A DNA stretch of 64,000 nucleotides from NCBI GenBank assembly GCA_910586255.1, contig CAJUHR010000018.1, forward strand, positions 5,963-69,962. Direction: 5' to 3'. Under the pieces are notes generated by a model. The model was not told where the DNA came from, did not search any database, and saw only the letters and a list, made by a program, of their open reading frames with translations. Source of the DNA: an uncultured Lachnospiraceae bacterium (GTDB lineage: Bacteria > Bacillota > Clostridia > Lachnospirales > Lachnospiraceae). How positions within the stretch are numbered: the stretch's first letter is position 1; the number at the start of each line of letters is the position of its first letter. The position numbers and the translations under genes were made by a program. Of the stretch, positions 51,232 through 59,195 are shown one piece after another.

Positions 51232-51680
51232 ATGGAAATAGAACTGATTGCAAACAAAGGGGCGTTTGAATTTCAGAGGGAATATAATTTAAGCAAGGAG
51301 CCGGTTCGGATGGATTTGCTAATCATCCGGAAGCTGCGGGATGTGCCGGTTAAAAGCGAGATCGGTTATGTTTTCAAAAAGTACAATGTTGTTGAATATA
51401 AAAGCCCGGATGACGGGCTGACGATTGACGACTACTACAAGACAGTCGGATATGCATGCCTTTATAAAGGTCTGGCGTGTTGAGGGACTTTTTTTAGGAA
51501 GAGATCGAAGAAGAGATAAGAGAGGCAAAGAAGAAAGCCGAGAAAGAAGTAAAGGAAAAGGTCGAGAAAGAGGTAGAGGAAAAAGTCAGGGAAGAGGCGC
51601 AGGAGACTGTAATGGAGATGATTAAGAATCTCATGGCGAATATGAATTGGACATTCGATCAAACAGGAGATGCCCAATGA
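51232..51680 (+). pseudogene. Broken Rpn-like/PD-(D/E)XK nuclease-type gene
   Basis: The N-terminal part reads EFQREYNLSKEPVRMDLLII and VVEYKSPDDGLTIDDYYKTV, a pattern common to an Rpn-like group in Lachnospiraceae. It stops at 51483. In another frame the C-terminal part continues: EEIEEEIREAKKKAEKEVKE, then NLMANMNWTFDQ, ending at 51679. An internal deletion or frameshift separates them. No start with a ribosome site is clear. Confidence 0.7.
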
Positions 51681-51865
51681 TTTGGTGCGCTTGGAGCGGA
51701 GTCCTCCCTGCTGTATACGGATATCATCGTGCAGCTGGAGGACGACAGCCTGGCAAATGTTGAGATCCAGAAGATTGGGTATGCATTTATCAAAAAGAGT
51801 GGCTGTACAGATTTCAACAGCAGTCCAATACGGGATTTGTATTGGAGCGGCTGCAGCATAAAAAT
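51681..51865 (+). pseudogene. Fragment of a PD-(D/E)XK nuclease family transposase
   Basis: One frame reads LLYTDIIVQLEDDSLANVEI then QKIGYAF, the nuclease-core strand with its ExQ motif found in these transposase-like proteins, and then loses similarity by frameshift (a second frame resumes FNSSPIRD-like sequence). Both ends are missing. Confidence 0.6.
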
Positions 51866-51883
51866 CGGAGGTTAAGAAAGCCT

Positions 51884-52162
51884 ATGGATGATACGAGGCT
51901 GACAAAAAGGGAATCCTGTTTCTGTCAGACAACCAACGCCGTTTTATTAGCGGGAATAATTATGCTGTTCACAGGCATATATTATTGTGTTATCAAGGCA
52001 GGTATCCCTTATCAAGATCCGCCGTTGGAGCTACAGATACAGTATGCCGTCAATATGGGGATTGGAGAAATACTGGTAAAGGATGGTTTTCTGATGTCCC
52101 TGTGCGGAATGGCTGTCCGTTTGCTTTTTCAATTCGTATGGAAGAAAAGGCGGAAGAAATGA
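51884..52162 (+). CDS. Small membrane protein (hypothetical)
   Basis: About 92 residues with two hydrophobic segments, AVLLAGIIMLFTGIYYCVI and FLMSLCGMAVRLLFQFVW, and a basic tail KKRRKK. I cannot name a family. GGAGG lies 12 nt before the ATG. It sits among pseudogenes, so it may be the only intact survivor or itself a remnant. Confidence 0.45.
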   Translation: MDDTRLTKRESCFCQTTNAVLLAGIIMLFTGIYYCVIKAGIPYQDPPLELQIQYAVNMGIGEILVKDGFLMSLCGMAVRLLFQFVWKKRRKK

Positions 52163-52184
52163 AATCTTTGGAAATCGGATAACC

Positions 52185-52440
52185 TTAAAATTCAGGATGG
52201 CCGTTGTGCAGGCTTCGCCGATAGGAGGTCGGAGACTGACCCGTGATCTCCCGGAAAGTAGCGCTGAATTTACTTGTATTCTGGTAACCCAGCCCGAATG
52301 AGATATCTTCAATATTGAGCTCCGTTTCCTTTAAAAGCTCAGCGGTTCGACCGTATACCGCTGAGAAAGGTTTTCGGTGAGTTCCTTGTGGACAGCTTTT
52401 ACTACTTCTACCTGCTGCCGCTGATAAAGGCCAGGAGTGC
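52185..52440 (-). pseudogene. AraC-family regulator remnant
   Basis: The end reads ELLKETELNIEDISFGLGYQ, NTSKFSATFREITGQSPTSY, a clear AraC second helix-turn-helix. In another frame just upstream, VEVVKAVHKELTENLSQRYT is the first helix-turn-helix. The joining segment is deleted and the N-terminal domain is absent. Confidence 0.8.
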
Positions 52441-52481
52441 AATGCAATCATATCTGCCCTGTCTTCCGATTGGAGGATAAC

Positions 52482-52583
52482 ATGAGCAAAAAACATCTTA
52501 CATTCGATGACAGACTGGCAATCCAGGCAGGGCTTCAGCAGGGAATGAGCATGGCACAGATCGCAAAGAACATTGGCAAAGAC
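52482..52583 (+). pseudogene. IS30-type transposase N-terminal fragment
   Basis: MSKKHLTFDDRLAIQAGLQQ followed by GMSMAQIAKNIGKD is the N-terminal helix-turn-helix of IS30-family transposases, with a GGAGG site upstream. After GKD the frame runs into unrelated sequence, so the insertion sequence was lost by deletion. No inverted ends were found. Confidence 0.7.
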
Positions 52584-52599
52584 ATGCCAGAGCGCCTGC

Positions 52600-52878
52600 G
52601 GAGGGAAAGGCAGCGCGGCTGGCTGACCGGCTGGTGCCCTATACCCTGGCCGGCACGGCTCTTGTGTATCTTCTGGCCAGGAATGTATCAAAGGCGTTGT
52701 CTGTTTTGATGGTGGATTTTTCCTGTGCCTTAAAGCTGGCTATAGAAGGACAGCTGGCGGCAGTCATCTGCATTGAGGATCCTCTGCGGGAGGAATACGG
52801 CCTACCACATCTGCCATGGCTCATAATGTTTCCACTCTGATGATTGGGCTGAACAGCATGAAAAATCTGGTGAAATAA
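52600..52878 (+). pseudogene. Heavy-metal P-type ATPase remnant
   Basis: One frame reads LADRLVPYTLAGTALVYLLA and ALSVLMVDFSCALKLA, the membrane segment with a Ser-Cys-Ala metal site. It is fused to EGQLAAVICIEDPLREE of the soluble domain by a large internal deletion. A frameshift then leads to SAMAHNVSTLMIGLNSMKNL and a stop at 52878, the normal C-terminus. Several hundred residues are missing. Confidence 0.8.
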
Positions 52879-52889
52879 GGGTAAAGTGT

Positions 52890-52927
52890 CCCTGACAGAA
52901 AGCAGTATTCTGTCAGGGGCATTTTTT
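52890..52927 (+). terminator. Intrinsic terminator after the ATPase remnant
   Basis: CCCTGACAGAA (52890-52900), loop AGCAGTA, TTCTGTCAGGG (52908-52918), then GCATTTTTT. Its survival suggests the original ATPase operon ended here. Confidence 0.92.
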
Positions 52928-52955
52928 GTACGCCCAGGTATATAATTTTTTATCC

Positions 52956-53017
52956 ATTACCTATTGACACAGTAGGTAATAGGTGCTATGATTACACATA
53001 TCATAACAATAGGTAAT
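52956..53017 (+). promoter_or_regulatory. metY promoter with three TAGGTAAT half-sites
   Basis: TTGACA (52964-52969), 17-bp spacer, TATGAT (52987-52992). ATTACCTA (52956-52963) and TAGGTAAT (52973-52980) form an inverted repeat around the -35 box, and a third TAGGTAAT lies at 53010-53017. This suits repression by the Rrf2-family regulator encoded at the end of the operon, in the manner of CymR. Confidence 0.75.
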
Positions 53018-53019
53018 AA

Positions 53020-53130
53020 ATGGAAGGGAGATACGGATTTTTCCTGTTCTCAAAGAAGGTAAACCTTATGGCATACTATTTTGAAAAGCTTGTCAGAGAA
53101 AATTTCCGTTTCGGACGAATGTTGTGGTAG
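53020..53130 (+). CDS. Possible 36-codon leader frame before metY (hypothetical)
   Basis: MEGRYGFFLFSKKVNLMAYY... runs from ATG 53020, near the expected start of the mRNA, to a TAG at 53128. A second ATG at 53068 has AAGGT upstream. An overlapping frame ends NVVVDEEVKPKNIR just before the metY ribosome site and also looks protein-like, so this may be a frameshifted small gene. Not recognised. Confidence 0.2.
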   Translation: MEGRYGFFLFSKKVNLMAYYFEKLVRENFRFGRMLW

Positions 53131-53179
53131 ATGAAGAAGTGAAGCCCAAAAACATTCGATAACGAAAGGAGATACAACA

Positions 53180-54469
53180 ATGTCAGATTATAAATTTGAA
53201 ACACTGCAGCTTCATGTCGGACAGGAAAATCCAGACCCTGCAACCGATTCCCGGGCCGTGCCGATCTATGCAACCACCTCCTATGTATTCCATAACTGTG
53301 AACACGCGGCCGCCCGGTTCGGTCTCGCTGATGCGGGAAATATTTACGGCAGACTGACCAATTCCACGCAGGATGTGCTGGAGAAGAGAGTGGCGGCTCT
53401 GGAGGGAGGCGCAGCGGCGCTGGCCCTCGCCTCAGGCGCCGCGGCGATCACCTACACTCTGGAAGCCCTTGGTTTAAACGGCGGCCATTTCGTGGCACAA
53501 AAGACGATTTACGGCGGCAGCTACAATCTGCTGGCCCATACGCTTCCGGGATTCGGCATTACAGCCAGTTTTGTAAATATTCACGATCTGGCCGAAGTGG
53601 AGGCTGCCATCCGGGAGGACACCAGGGGGATTTACATTGAGACGCTGGGCAATCCCAACAGTGATATTCCGGATATTGACGCCCTGGCAGAGCTGGCACA
53701 CAGGCATGAACTGCCCCTGGTGGTGGATAATACCTTCGGCACGCCGTATCTGATCCGCCCCATTGAGCATGGTGCAGATATTGTTGTACATTCCGCCACA
53801 AAATTTCTCGGCGGTCACGGCACCACCCTTGGCGGAGTGATCGTGGATTCCGGCAAATTTGACTGGGCGGCAAGCGGCAAGTACCCGGCTGTCGCAGATC
53901 CAAATCCCAGCTATCACGGCGTATCTTTTGTAAAGGCCGCTGGTCCTGCCGCCTTTGTGACCTACATCCGCGCAATCCTTTTGCGGGATACCGGGGCCAC
54001 GATCTCTCCCTTTGCGGCGTTTCTGCTTTTGCAGGGAATTGAAACCCTGTCGCTTCGCCTGGAGCGCCACGCAGAGAATACCCAAAAGGTAGTAGAGTTT
54101 CTAAGCAGCCACCCTCAGGTGGAAAAGGTCAATCATCCGTCCTTGCCTGACCACCCGGATCACGAGCTGTACGAGAGATATTTTCCTAAGGGAGGGGGCT
54201 CTATCTTTACCTTTGAAATCAAGGGTGGCGTAAAGGAGGCCCACAGGTTTATTGACAGTCTGCAGATTTTTTCTCTGCTTGCCAATGTGGCCGATGTGAA
54301 GAGTCTTGTCATCCATCCGGCCACCACCACCCACAGCCAGCTGAGCGAAAAAGAGCTGGCGGAGCAGGATATTAAGCCCAATACCATCCGCCTGTCCATT
54401 GGTACCGAGCATATTGACGATATTATTGCGGATTTGCAGAAAGGCTTTGAAGCAGTGAAGGAGGCATAA
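53180..54469 (+). CDS. metY: O-acetylhomoserine sulfhydrylase (Cys/Met metabolism PLP enzyme)
   Basis: A 429-residue PLP enzyme of the gamma family. ETLQLHVGQENPDPATDSRAVPIYATTSYVF is split here as QLHVGQENPDPATDSRAVP then IYATTSY, the MetY opening. HSATKFLGGHGTTLGG carries the PLP lysine and VDNTFGTPYLI the ring-binding Asp. It makes homocysteine from O-acetylhomoserine and sulfide. First gene of an operon with cysK and rrf2; AAAGGAG precedes the ATG. Confidence 0.94.
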   Translation: MSDYKFETLQLHVGQENPDPATDSRAVPIYATTSYVFHNCEHAAARFGLADAGNIYGRLTNSTQDVLEKRVAALEGGAAALALASGAAAITYTLEALGLNGGHFVAQKTIYGGSYNLLAHTLPGFGITASFVNIHDLAEVEAAIREDTRGIYIETLGNPNSDIPDIDALAELAHRHELPLVVDNTFGTPYLIRPIEHGADIVVHSATKFLGGHGTTLGGVIVDSGKFDWAASGKYPAVADPNPSYHGVSFVKAAGPAAFVTYIRAILLRDTGATISPFAAFLLLQGIETLSLRLERHAENTQKVVEFLSSHPQVEKVNHPSLPDHPDHELYERYFPKGGGSIFTFEIKGGVKEAHRFIDSLQIFSLLANVADVKSLVIHPATTTHSQLSEKELAEQDIKPNTIRLSIGTEHIDDIIADLQKGFEAVKEA

Positions 54470-54473
54470 AATT

Positions 54474-55415
54474 ATGAGCAATATTTATACATCTGCCGAT
54501 CAGCTGATCGGAAAAACTCCTCTTTTGGAGCTGACACATATAGAGAAAGCCCTGGGGCTGAAGGCAAAGATAGTAGCAAAGCTGGAATATTTCAATCCGG
54601 CCGGCTCGGTGAAGGACCGTGTGGCCAGGGAGATGATAGACGAGGCGGAGGCGGAGGGAAAGCTTACAGCCGACACGGTGATTATTGAGCCTACAAGCGG
54701 CAATACAGGGATTGGCCTTGCATCCGTGGCGGCGGCAAGAGGCTACCGCATCATTATTGTCATGCCGGAAACCATGTCTGTGGAGCGCAGACAGCTGATG
54801 AAGGCCTACGGCGCAGAGCTTGTGCTCACGGAAGGAGCTAAGGGGATGAAGGGGGCCATTGCAAAGGCCGAAGAGCTTGCGGCCGGGATTCCGGGCAGCT
54901 TTATTCCCGGCCAGTTTGTGAACCCTGCCAACCCGAAAGCCCACAGAGAATACACCGGCCCCGAGATTTACGAGGATACCGATGGAAAGGTGGATATTTT
55001 CGTGGCAGGCGTGGGAACAGGCGGAACCATCACCGGTGTGGGAGAATATCTCAAATCCAGGAATCCGGATATCCGGATAGTTGCCGTGGAGCCGAAAACT
55101 TCCGCGGTACTTTCCACCGGTGTGGCCGGAGGCCACAAGATTCAGGGAATCGGAGCCGGCTTTGTCCCCGATGTCCTCAACAGGGATATTTACGATGAGA
55201 TTATTCCGGTCTCTGATGAAGATGCTTTCTTTGCCGGTAAGCTGATCGGCAAGAGCGAGGGGATCCTTGTGGGTATCTCCTCCGGGGCAGCTGCCTTTGC
55301 TGCCATCGAGCTGGCGAAGCGTCCGGAAAATGAAGGAAAGACCATTGTCGCCCTGCTGCCTGATACCGGCGACAGATATTTGTCCACGCCGCTGTTTGCC
55401 GGGGAGAACGAGTGA
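54474..55415 (+). CDS. cysK: Cysteine synthase A (O-acetylserine sulfhydrylase)
   Basis: A 313-residue fold-type II PLP enzyme. The PLP lysine is in NPAGSVKDRVAREMI, the substrate loop is PTSGNTGIGLASVAA, and GTGGTITGVGEYL binds the PLP phosphate. It makes cysteine from O-acetylserine and sulfide. It starts 4 bp after metY and is followed at once by the regulator gene. Confidence 0.96.
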   Translation: MSNIYTSADQLIGKTPLLELTHIEKALGLKAKIVAKLEYFNPAGSVKDRVAREMIDEAEAEGKLTADTVIIEPTSGNTGIGLASVAAARGYRIIIVMPETMSVERRQLMKAYGAELVLTEGAKGMKGAIAKAEELAAGIPGSFIPGQFVNPANPKAHREYTGPEIYEDTDGKVDIFVAGVGTGGTITGVGEYLKSRNPDIRIVAVEPKTSAVLSTGVAGGHKIQGIGAGFVPDVLNRDIYDEIIPVSDEDAFFAGKLIGKSEGILVGISSGAAAFAAIELAKRPENEGKTIVALLPDTGDRYLSTPLFAGENE

Positions 55416-55416
55416 G

Positions 55417-55842
55417 ATGATGATTTCAACAAGAGGGAGATATGCGCTGCGTGTGATGATTGATCTGGCGGAGCATGCCGGGGACGGATATATACCTATG
55501 AGAATCATTGCCCAGCGGCAGAATATCTCCCTGAAGTACTTAGAGCAGATCCTTCCGCCCCTGGCCAAAAACGGTATGATTGAAGGCTTGCAGAGAAAGG
55601 GCGGAGGGTACAGGCTGACTGCCGCGCCGGATACGTACCGGGTGGGTGATATCCTGCGGCTTACGGAAGGAGATTTGGCGCCGGTGGCCTGTCTCGGTTG
55701 CGGGGCGGATGCGTGTGAGCGGGCTGAACACTGTAAGACACTGCCTATGTGGAAAGAGTTTTATCGGATGACAAATGCGTATTTTGACGGGATTACCATA
55801 GCAGAGCTAATGAAATCCCGGCGCGGAAGGGAAGAAGCCTGA
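55417..55842 (+). CDS. Rrf2-family transcriptional regulator (CymR/IscR-like)
   Basis: A 141-residue winged-helix regulator opening MMISTRGRYALRVMIDLAEH, the Rrf2 signature. Four cysteines (C92, C95, C100, C106 in ACLGCGADACERAEHC) sit where IscR binds its Fe-S cluster, so a redox or cluster sensing role is possible; CymR instead senses via CysK binding. Its place behind metY-cysK favours control of sulfur genes. ATGs at 55417 and 55420 are both possible, just after the cysK stop. Confidence 0.9.
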   Translation: MMISTRGRYALRVMIDLAEHAGDGYIPMRIIAQRQNISLKYLEQILPPLAKNGMIEGLQRKGGGYRLTAAPDTYRVGDILRLTEGDLAPVACLGCGADACERAEHCKTLPMWKEFYRMTNAYFDGITIAELMKSRRGREEA

Positions 55843-55859
55843 AGAGGGCAGGTAAAATC

Positions 55860-56576
55860 ATGGTATCAATCGCGGTTTGTGACGATGAGCTTCTGGAATG
55901 TTTAAAGATATCGGCAAGGATCCGAAGCCTGATGGAGGAGATGGGAATATCCTGCTGTGTGGAGCGGTTTGGCAGCGGGGAGGAGCTGCTAAAGGCGCTG
56001 GAACGGTTTGATATTATTTTTCTGGATATTCTCATGGCGGGGATGAACGGCATGGAGACGGCCAAGCGGTGCCGGGAGCTTGCCTTTGAGAAGACCTTGA
56101 TTTTTTTTACCTCCAGCCGCAGCTATGTATGGGATGCTTATGACGTGGAGGCATTTCACTATCTGGTAAAGCCGGTGGAAGACGAGAAGCTTAAGACTGT
56201 CCTGAGACGTGCGGTAAAGCGGGAACAATGTGCCTGTGGGGACTACATCGTGGTGAGCCGGGAACGGCAGAGGAGAAAGATTTTTTTGGATTCTGTCTGG
56301 TATTTTGAGATCAAAGGCAGGCAGATCGATGTCCATCAGGAAAAGGGAGTTTTTACCTACTATGAACAGATCGGGCTGCTGGAAAAACAGCTTGAGGGAA
56401 AGGGATTTTTCCGGTGCCACAAAAGCTATCTGATCAATTTAAAGCATGTGGAGGTATACAACCGGCAGGAGGCAATACTGGAAAACGGAGAGCGGATCAT
56501 CATTGCCAGGCGCAGGTATGAAGCATTCTGTCAGGCAATTCTGGCCTCAATGAAGGAGAACGGGGGAATCCTATGA
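55860..56576 (+). CDS. LytTR-family response regulator
   Basis: A 238-residue regulator. The receiver domain has D8/D9 and the phospho-acceptor D56 (IIFLDILMAGMNG), followed by KPVEDEKL. The C-terminal LytTR domain contains VVSRERQRRKIF, EIKGRQIDVHQEKG and FFRCHKSYLINLKHVE. This is the AgrA/VirR type, which binds DNA through a beta fold. It overlaps the kinase gene by 4 bp. No AgrB or AgrD gene is adjacent. Confidence 0.92.
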   Translation: MVSIAVCDDELLECLKISARIRSLMEEMGISCCVERFGSGEELLKALERFDIIFLDILMAGMNGMETAKRCRELAFEKTLIFFTSSRSYVWDAYDVEAFHYLVKPVEDEKLKTVLRRAVKREQCACGDYIVVSRERQRRKIFLDSVWYFEIKGRQIDVHQEKGVFTYYEQIGLLEKQLEGKGFFRCHKSYLINLKHVEVYNRQEAILENGERIIIARRRYEAFCQAILASMKENGGIL

Positions 56577-57988
56577 GACTGGCAGCATGGATATGGGATA
56601 TTTTTTTGCCGCTGATTGACTATCTTTTATATGTCTGGTGTGCTTCCTGGTTTTTAAGAAAACATTTGGAGGGAACACAGAGGGAAGAGGGAGCCTTTGC
56701 CGGGCTTCTTTTTGGCTGTTATGGAGGACTGACAGCCGTATATCTGGAGAGCGGGGGCATTCCCTATATTGTTTACGCCATGTGCAGCCATGGGGTGCTT
56801 GCCGGGCTGGCCATGGCAGTGTTTCGGGGAGAGAAAGAAAAGAAGCTTTTGGCAGTCGTTATTTTGATGGTGATGACCAGTCTGATCTGGAATTTCAGTG
56901 AATCTCTTTTGTGTTGTCTGGGGCTGATTTTGATTCGTGCGGCAGCTGGCAGCTGGCAGGGTGTCACCATGGGGGCGCGGGTTGCCCGAATCATCACACT
57001 GATAGCCCATGGGATTGGCCTGGCTGCCATTATGCTGTTGTCCGGGGCGCTGAAACCGGTTTTTACGGACAAGAGAAAAAGCTGGTATCTTGGCTTGTCT
57101 GTAGCTCTTTTTTGTATTATCTTGGTGACGGATCTGGCCAACTGGGCTGCCAGCAATGGGATCCTGGTTCAGGATTGGAGGAAATACGGGCTGTATGAAA
57201 ATCAGCTGATCAGCCACAGTGCCATGTGTATCTTTACCGGGCTGGCCATGGCGGCGGCAGGAGCTTTAGTGTTTGGCATGGAGCGGATGGTTCGGGAGGA
57301 GAGAGCGGGAGAGGAATATTGCTCACAGGTAATGTATTATCAGATGATGGAGGAGCAGTACAGCCAAATGGAGCGTCTGCGGCATGATATGAAAAACCAT
57401 GTGATTGCCCTGGAAAGCCTGGTGCAGAACCGGCAGTGGAAAAAGGCCAGCAGCTATCTCAGAGAGATGGCGGGGGCCGGGGGCGTGGAGGCGGAGGATG
57501 AGGTCACCGGAAGCCTGGTGATCGATGCCCTTTTTTACCACAAAAGGAGACAGGCCGCAGAGAGAGATATCCGATGGCAGTGTGACGCGAGACTGCCGGC
57601 AGATTGTCCGGTGAAGGAAATGGATCTGTGCATTATTGTGGGAAATATATTGGATAATGCCTTGGAGGCATGCTTTCGGATCCGGGAGAGGGAGACGGAA
57701 GAGGCCGGGAAAAAGACTGGGGAAGGAGAGGAAGAGAGAGATAAGCCGTTTATCCGGATCTATATGGGGGCCGTGAGGAAATGCCTTTTGCTGGAGGTGC
57801 GAAACAGCACGGATCTGGCGGAGGGCCAGAAGGATTTTAGGAGCAGGAAGAAGGAACAGGGGGTACATGGCCTGGGGCTGGGGAATGTTCAGGCGGCGGT
57901 AGCCAGATATAACGGGGCGGTGCACAGGTCGGTGGAAAACGGGGTTTTTGTTATCTCGGTTTTGCTGCCAATGTACCGGGAAAATTAA
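56573..57988 (+). CDS. GHKL sensor histidine kinase (AgrC-like)
   Basis: A 471-residue kinase. The first ~230 residues hold six or seven membrane helices. The phospho-acceptor His is H271 in RLRHDMKNHVIALE, and the ATP domain has GNILDNALEACF and a short glycine box GLGLGNV. It should pass phosphate to the LytTR regulator encoded by the overlapping gene. The signal is unknown; a peptide is usual for this family. Confidence 0.92.
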   Translation: MRLAAWIWDIFLPLIDYLLYVWCASWFLRKHLEGTQREEGAFAGLLFGCYGGLTAVYLESGGIPYIVYAMCSHGVLAGLAMAVFRGEKEKKLLAVVILMVMTSLIWNFSESLLCCLGLILIRAAAGSWQGVTMGARVARIITLIAHGIGLAAIMLLSGALKPVFTDKRKSWYLGLSVALFCIILVTDLANWAASNGILVQDWRKYGLYENQLISHSAMCIFTGLAMAAAGALVFGMERMVREERAGEEYCSQVMYYQMMEEQYSQMERLRHDMKNHVIALESLVQNRQWKKASSYLREMAGAGGVEAEDEVTGSLVIDALFYHKRRQAAERDIRWQCDARLPADCPVKEMDLCIIVGNILDNALEACFRIRERETEEAGKKTGEGEEERDKPFIRIYMGAVRKCLLLEVRNSTDLAEGQKDFRSRKKEQGVHGLGLGNVQAAVARYNGAVHRSVENGVFVISVLLPMYREN

Positions 57989-58136
57989 ATCATGCGGCCA
58001 TACATGTCATCAAAGAATCCTTATGTTACAGGATGCTTAGCTTCTCTTTTATATGCGCCGAAACAAGAGACAGGGCGGGATGTTTATGGCCCGTGTAAAT
58101 ATTCGGAAAAACGATTCAGGAGAAGGAGGATATCCT

Positions 58137-58616
58137 ATGAATGTAAAGACCATGGAAGGCCTGGCGGGAGCCAGCGCCAGTATCCGCATGATTTCCACTC
58201 CCATGAGTGTGGCAGATGAGGCAGAGCGCAAGGGCGACACGGACAAGATGCAGCGGGCGCTGGGCTATGCGGCAGGGCTGACGGAGCAGGCGGCGGACTA
58301 CGGCGAGAAGGCCAGCGAGGGAATGAAGCTGGATGCCACGGAAGCGAAGGAAAAGGAGAAGCTGCAGCAAAAGGAGCTTGTTGAGGCGCGGATCAAGGAG
58401 CGCGAGGAGCAGGAAAAGAGGATCGAGGCTAAGAGACAAGAAGACGCGGATCCGGATACGGTGGAGATCAGTGAGGAAGGAAGGGCCCAGGTGGAGATGA
58501 GCGGCTCTGCTGTGCCGGCATCGGCGGACAGTGTACCAGCTGTAGGGTATGATGAGCCGGGAGGAGCTGTAAAGATGGCTTTGGAGATCGGGGACAATGT
58601 GGATGTGAGTGTATAA
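58137..58616 (+). CDS. Charged helical protein (hypothetical)
   Basis: I do not recognise this gene. The 159-residue product begins MNVKTMEGLAGASASIRMIS, then has a charged central helix rich in Glu, Lys and Arg (residues ~65-110, likely coiled coil), and a short acidic tail. There is no signal or membrane segment. AAGGAGG lies 7 nt before the chosen ATG; the frame extends back to 58053 without a site of similar strength. It follows the LytTR/kinase pair by 148 bp and may be a target. Confidence 0.65.
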   Translation: MNVKTMEGLAGASASIRMISTPMSVADEAERKGDTDKMQRALGYAAGLTEQAADYGEKASEGMKLDATEAKEKEKLQQKELVEARIKEREEQEKRIEAKRQEDADPDTVEISEEGRAQVEMSGSAVPASADSVPAVGYDEPGGAVKMALEIGDNVDVSV

Positions 58617-58626
58617 CTACTTAGGC

Positions 58627-58666
58627 TTGACATTTGTATGTATTTGATATATGCTTAGTATACTAA
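58627..58666 (+). promoter_or_regulatory. marR promoter with palindromic operator
   Basis: TTGACA (58627-58632), 17-bp spacer, TATGCT (58650-58655). The perfect palindrome TTAGTATACTAA (58655-58666) begins at the last base of the -10 box. The same word with one change lies before the MATE gene, so it is likely the MarR operator. Confidence 0.8.
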
Positions 58667-58691
58667 ACAATTTTTGAGAGGATGAGGCTAT

Positions 58692-59114
58692 ATGAGCTTT
58701 AACAGGCATGCGGCGCGTTATATTAATAATCTGTCCAACAAGCTTCGGAGAAGGATTGATGCTTTTCCCAGCAGGGCGGTCTTTAGCGGGTCTCAGGGGA
58801 AGGTGCTGCATTTTGTTCTGGCTCAGAATCGGGATGTTTTTCAGAAGGATATTGAGGAGGAGTTTAGCCTGCGTCCTCCCACGGCCACACAGCTTTTAAA
58901 GAAGATGGAGCAGAATGGTTTGATTCGCCGGGAGGTGACAGCGGAGGATGGGCGGATGAAACGGATCCTTGTCAGTGAGAAGGCCAGACAGTATCAGGAC
59001 GTGGTGATGGCGGACATTACCAATCTGGACGAGGAGCTGACCCGGGGGATTTCCAGGGAGGAAATGGAGGTGTTTTTTAAGGTCATTGAGAAAATGATGC
59101 ATAATATGTCCTGA
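58692..59114 (+). CDS. MarR-family transcriptional regulator
   Basis: A 140-residue winged-helix protein: DIEEEFSLRPPTATQLLKKMEQNGLIRREVTAEDGRMKRILVSEKA is read here as recognition helix PPTATQLLKKMEQNGLIRRE followed by the wing (EDGRMKRILVSE). It probably represses itself and the MATE exporter downstream by binding TTAGTA-type palindromes at both promoters. GAGGATGAGG precedes the ATG. Confidence 0.92.
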   Translation: MSFNRHAARYINNLSNKLRRRIDAFPSRAVFSGSQGKVLHFVLAQNRDVFQKDIEEEFSLRPPTATQLLKKMEQNGLIRREVTAEDGRMKRILVSEKARQYQDVVMADITNLDEELTRGISREEMEVFFKVIEKMMHNMS

Positions 59115-59121
59115 AAATAGG

Positions 59122-59177
59122 TGCAGGCTGCCTGAAAGAGGGCGGCTGCATTTTATTGCAAATACTTAGTAAACTAA
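59122..59177 (+). promoter_or_regulatory. Hairpin and second MarR-type operator before the MATE gene
   Basis: A terminator-like stem (TGCAGGCTGCC with GGCGGCTGCA, 59122-59152) ends in TTTTATT. It is followed by TTAGTAAACTAA (59166-59177), 11 of 12 bases identical to the marR operator, just before the MATE ribosome site TGGAGG. Confidence 0.7.
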
Positions 59178-59195
59178 TATTTTGGAGGTATTACC

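Noticed and set aside
54423..55568. 381-codon minus-strand frame across cysK
   Set aside because: Runs opposite to the well-supported cysK and has no recognisable domain or ribosome site.
57992..58219. Frame starting MRPYMSSKNPYVTGC as an AgrD-like signal peptide
   Set aside because: No ribosome site, no amphipathic leader or acidic tail, and it overlaps the better-supported gene at 58137.
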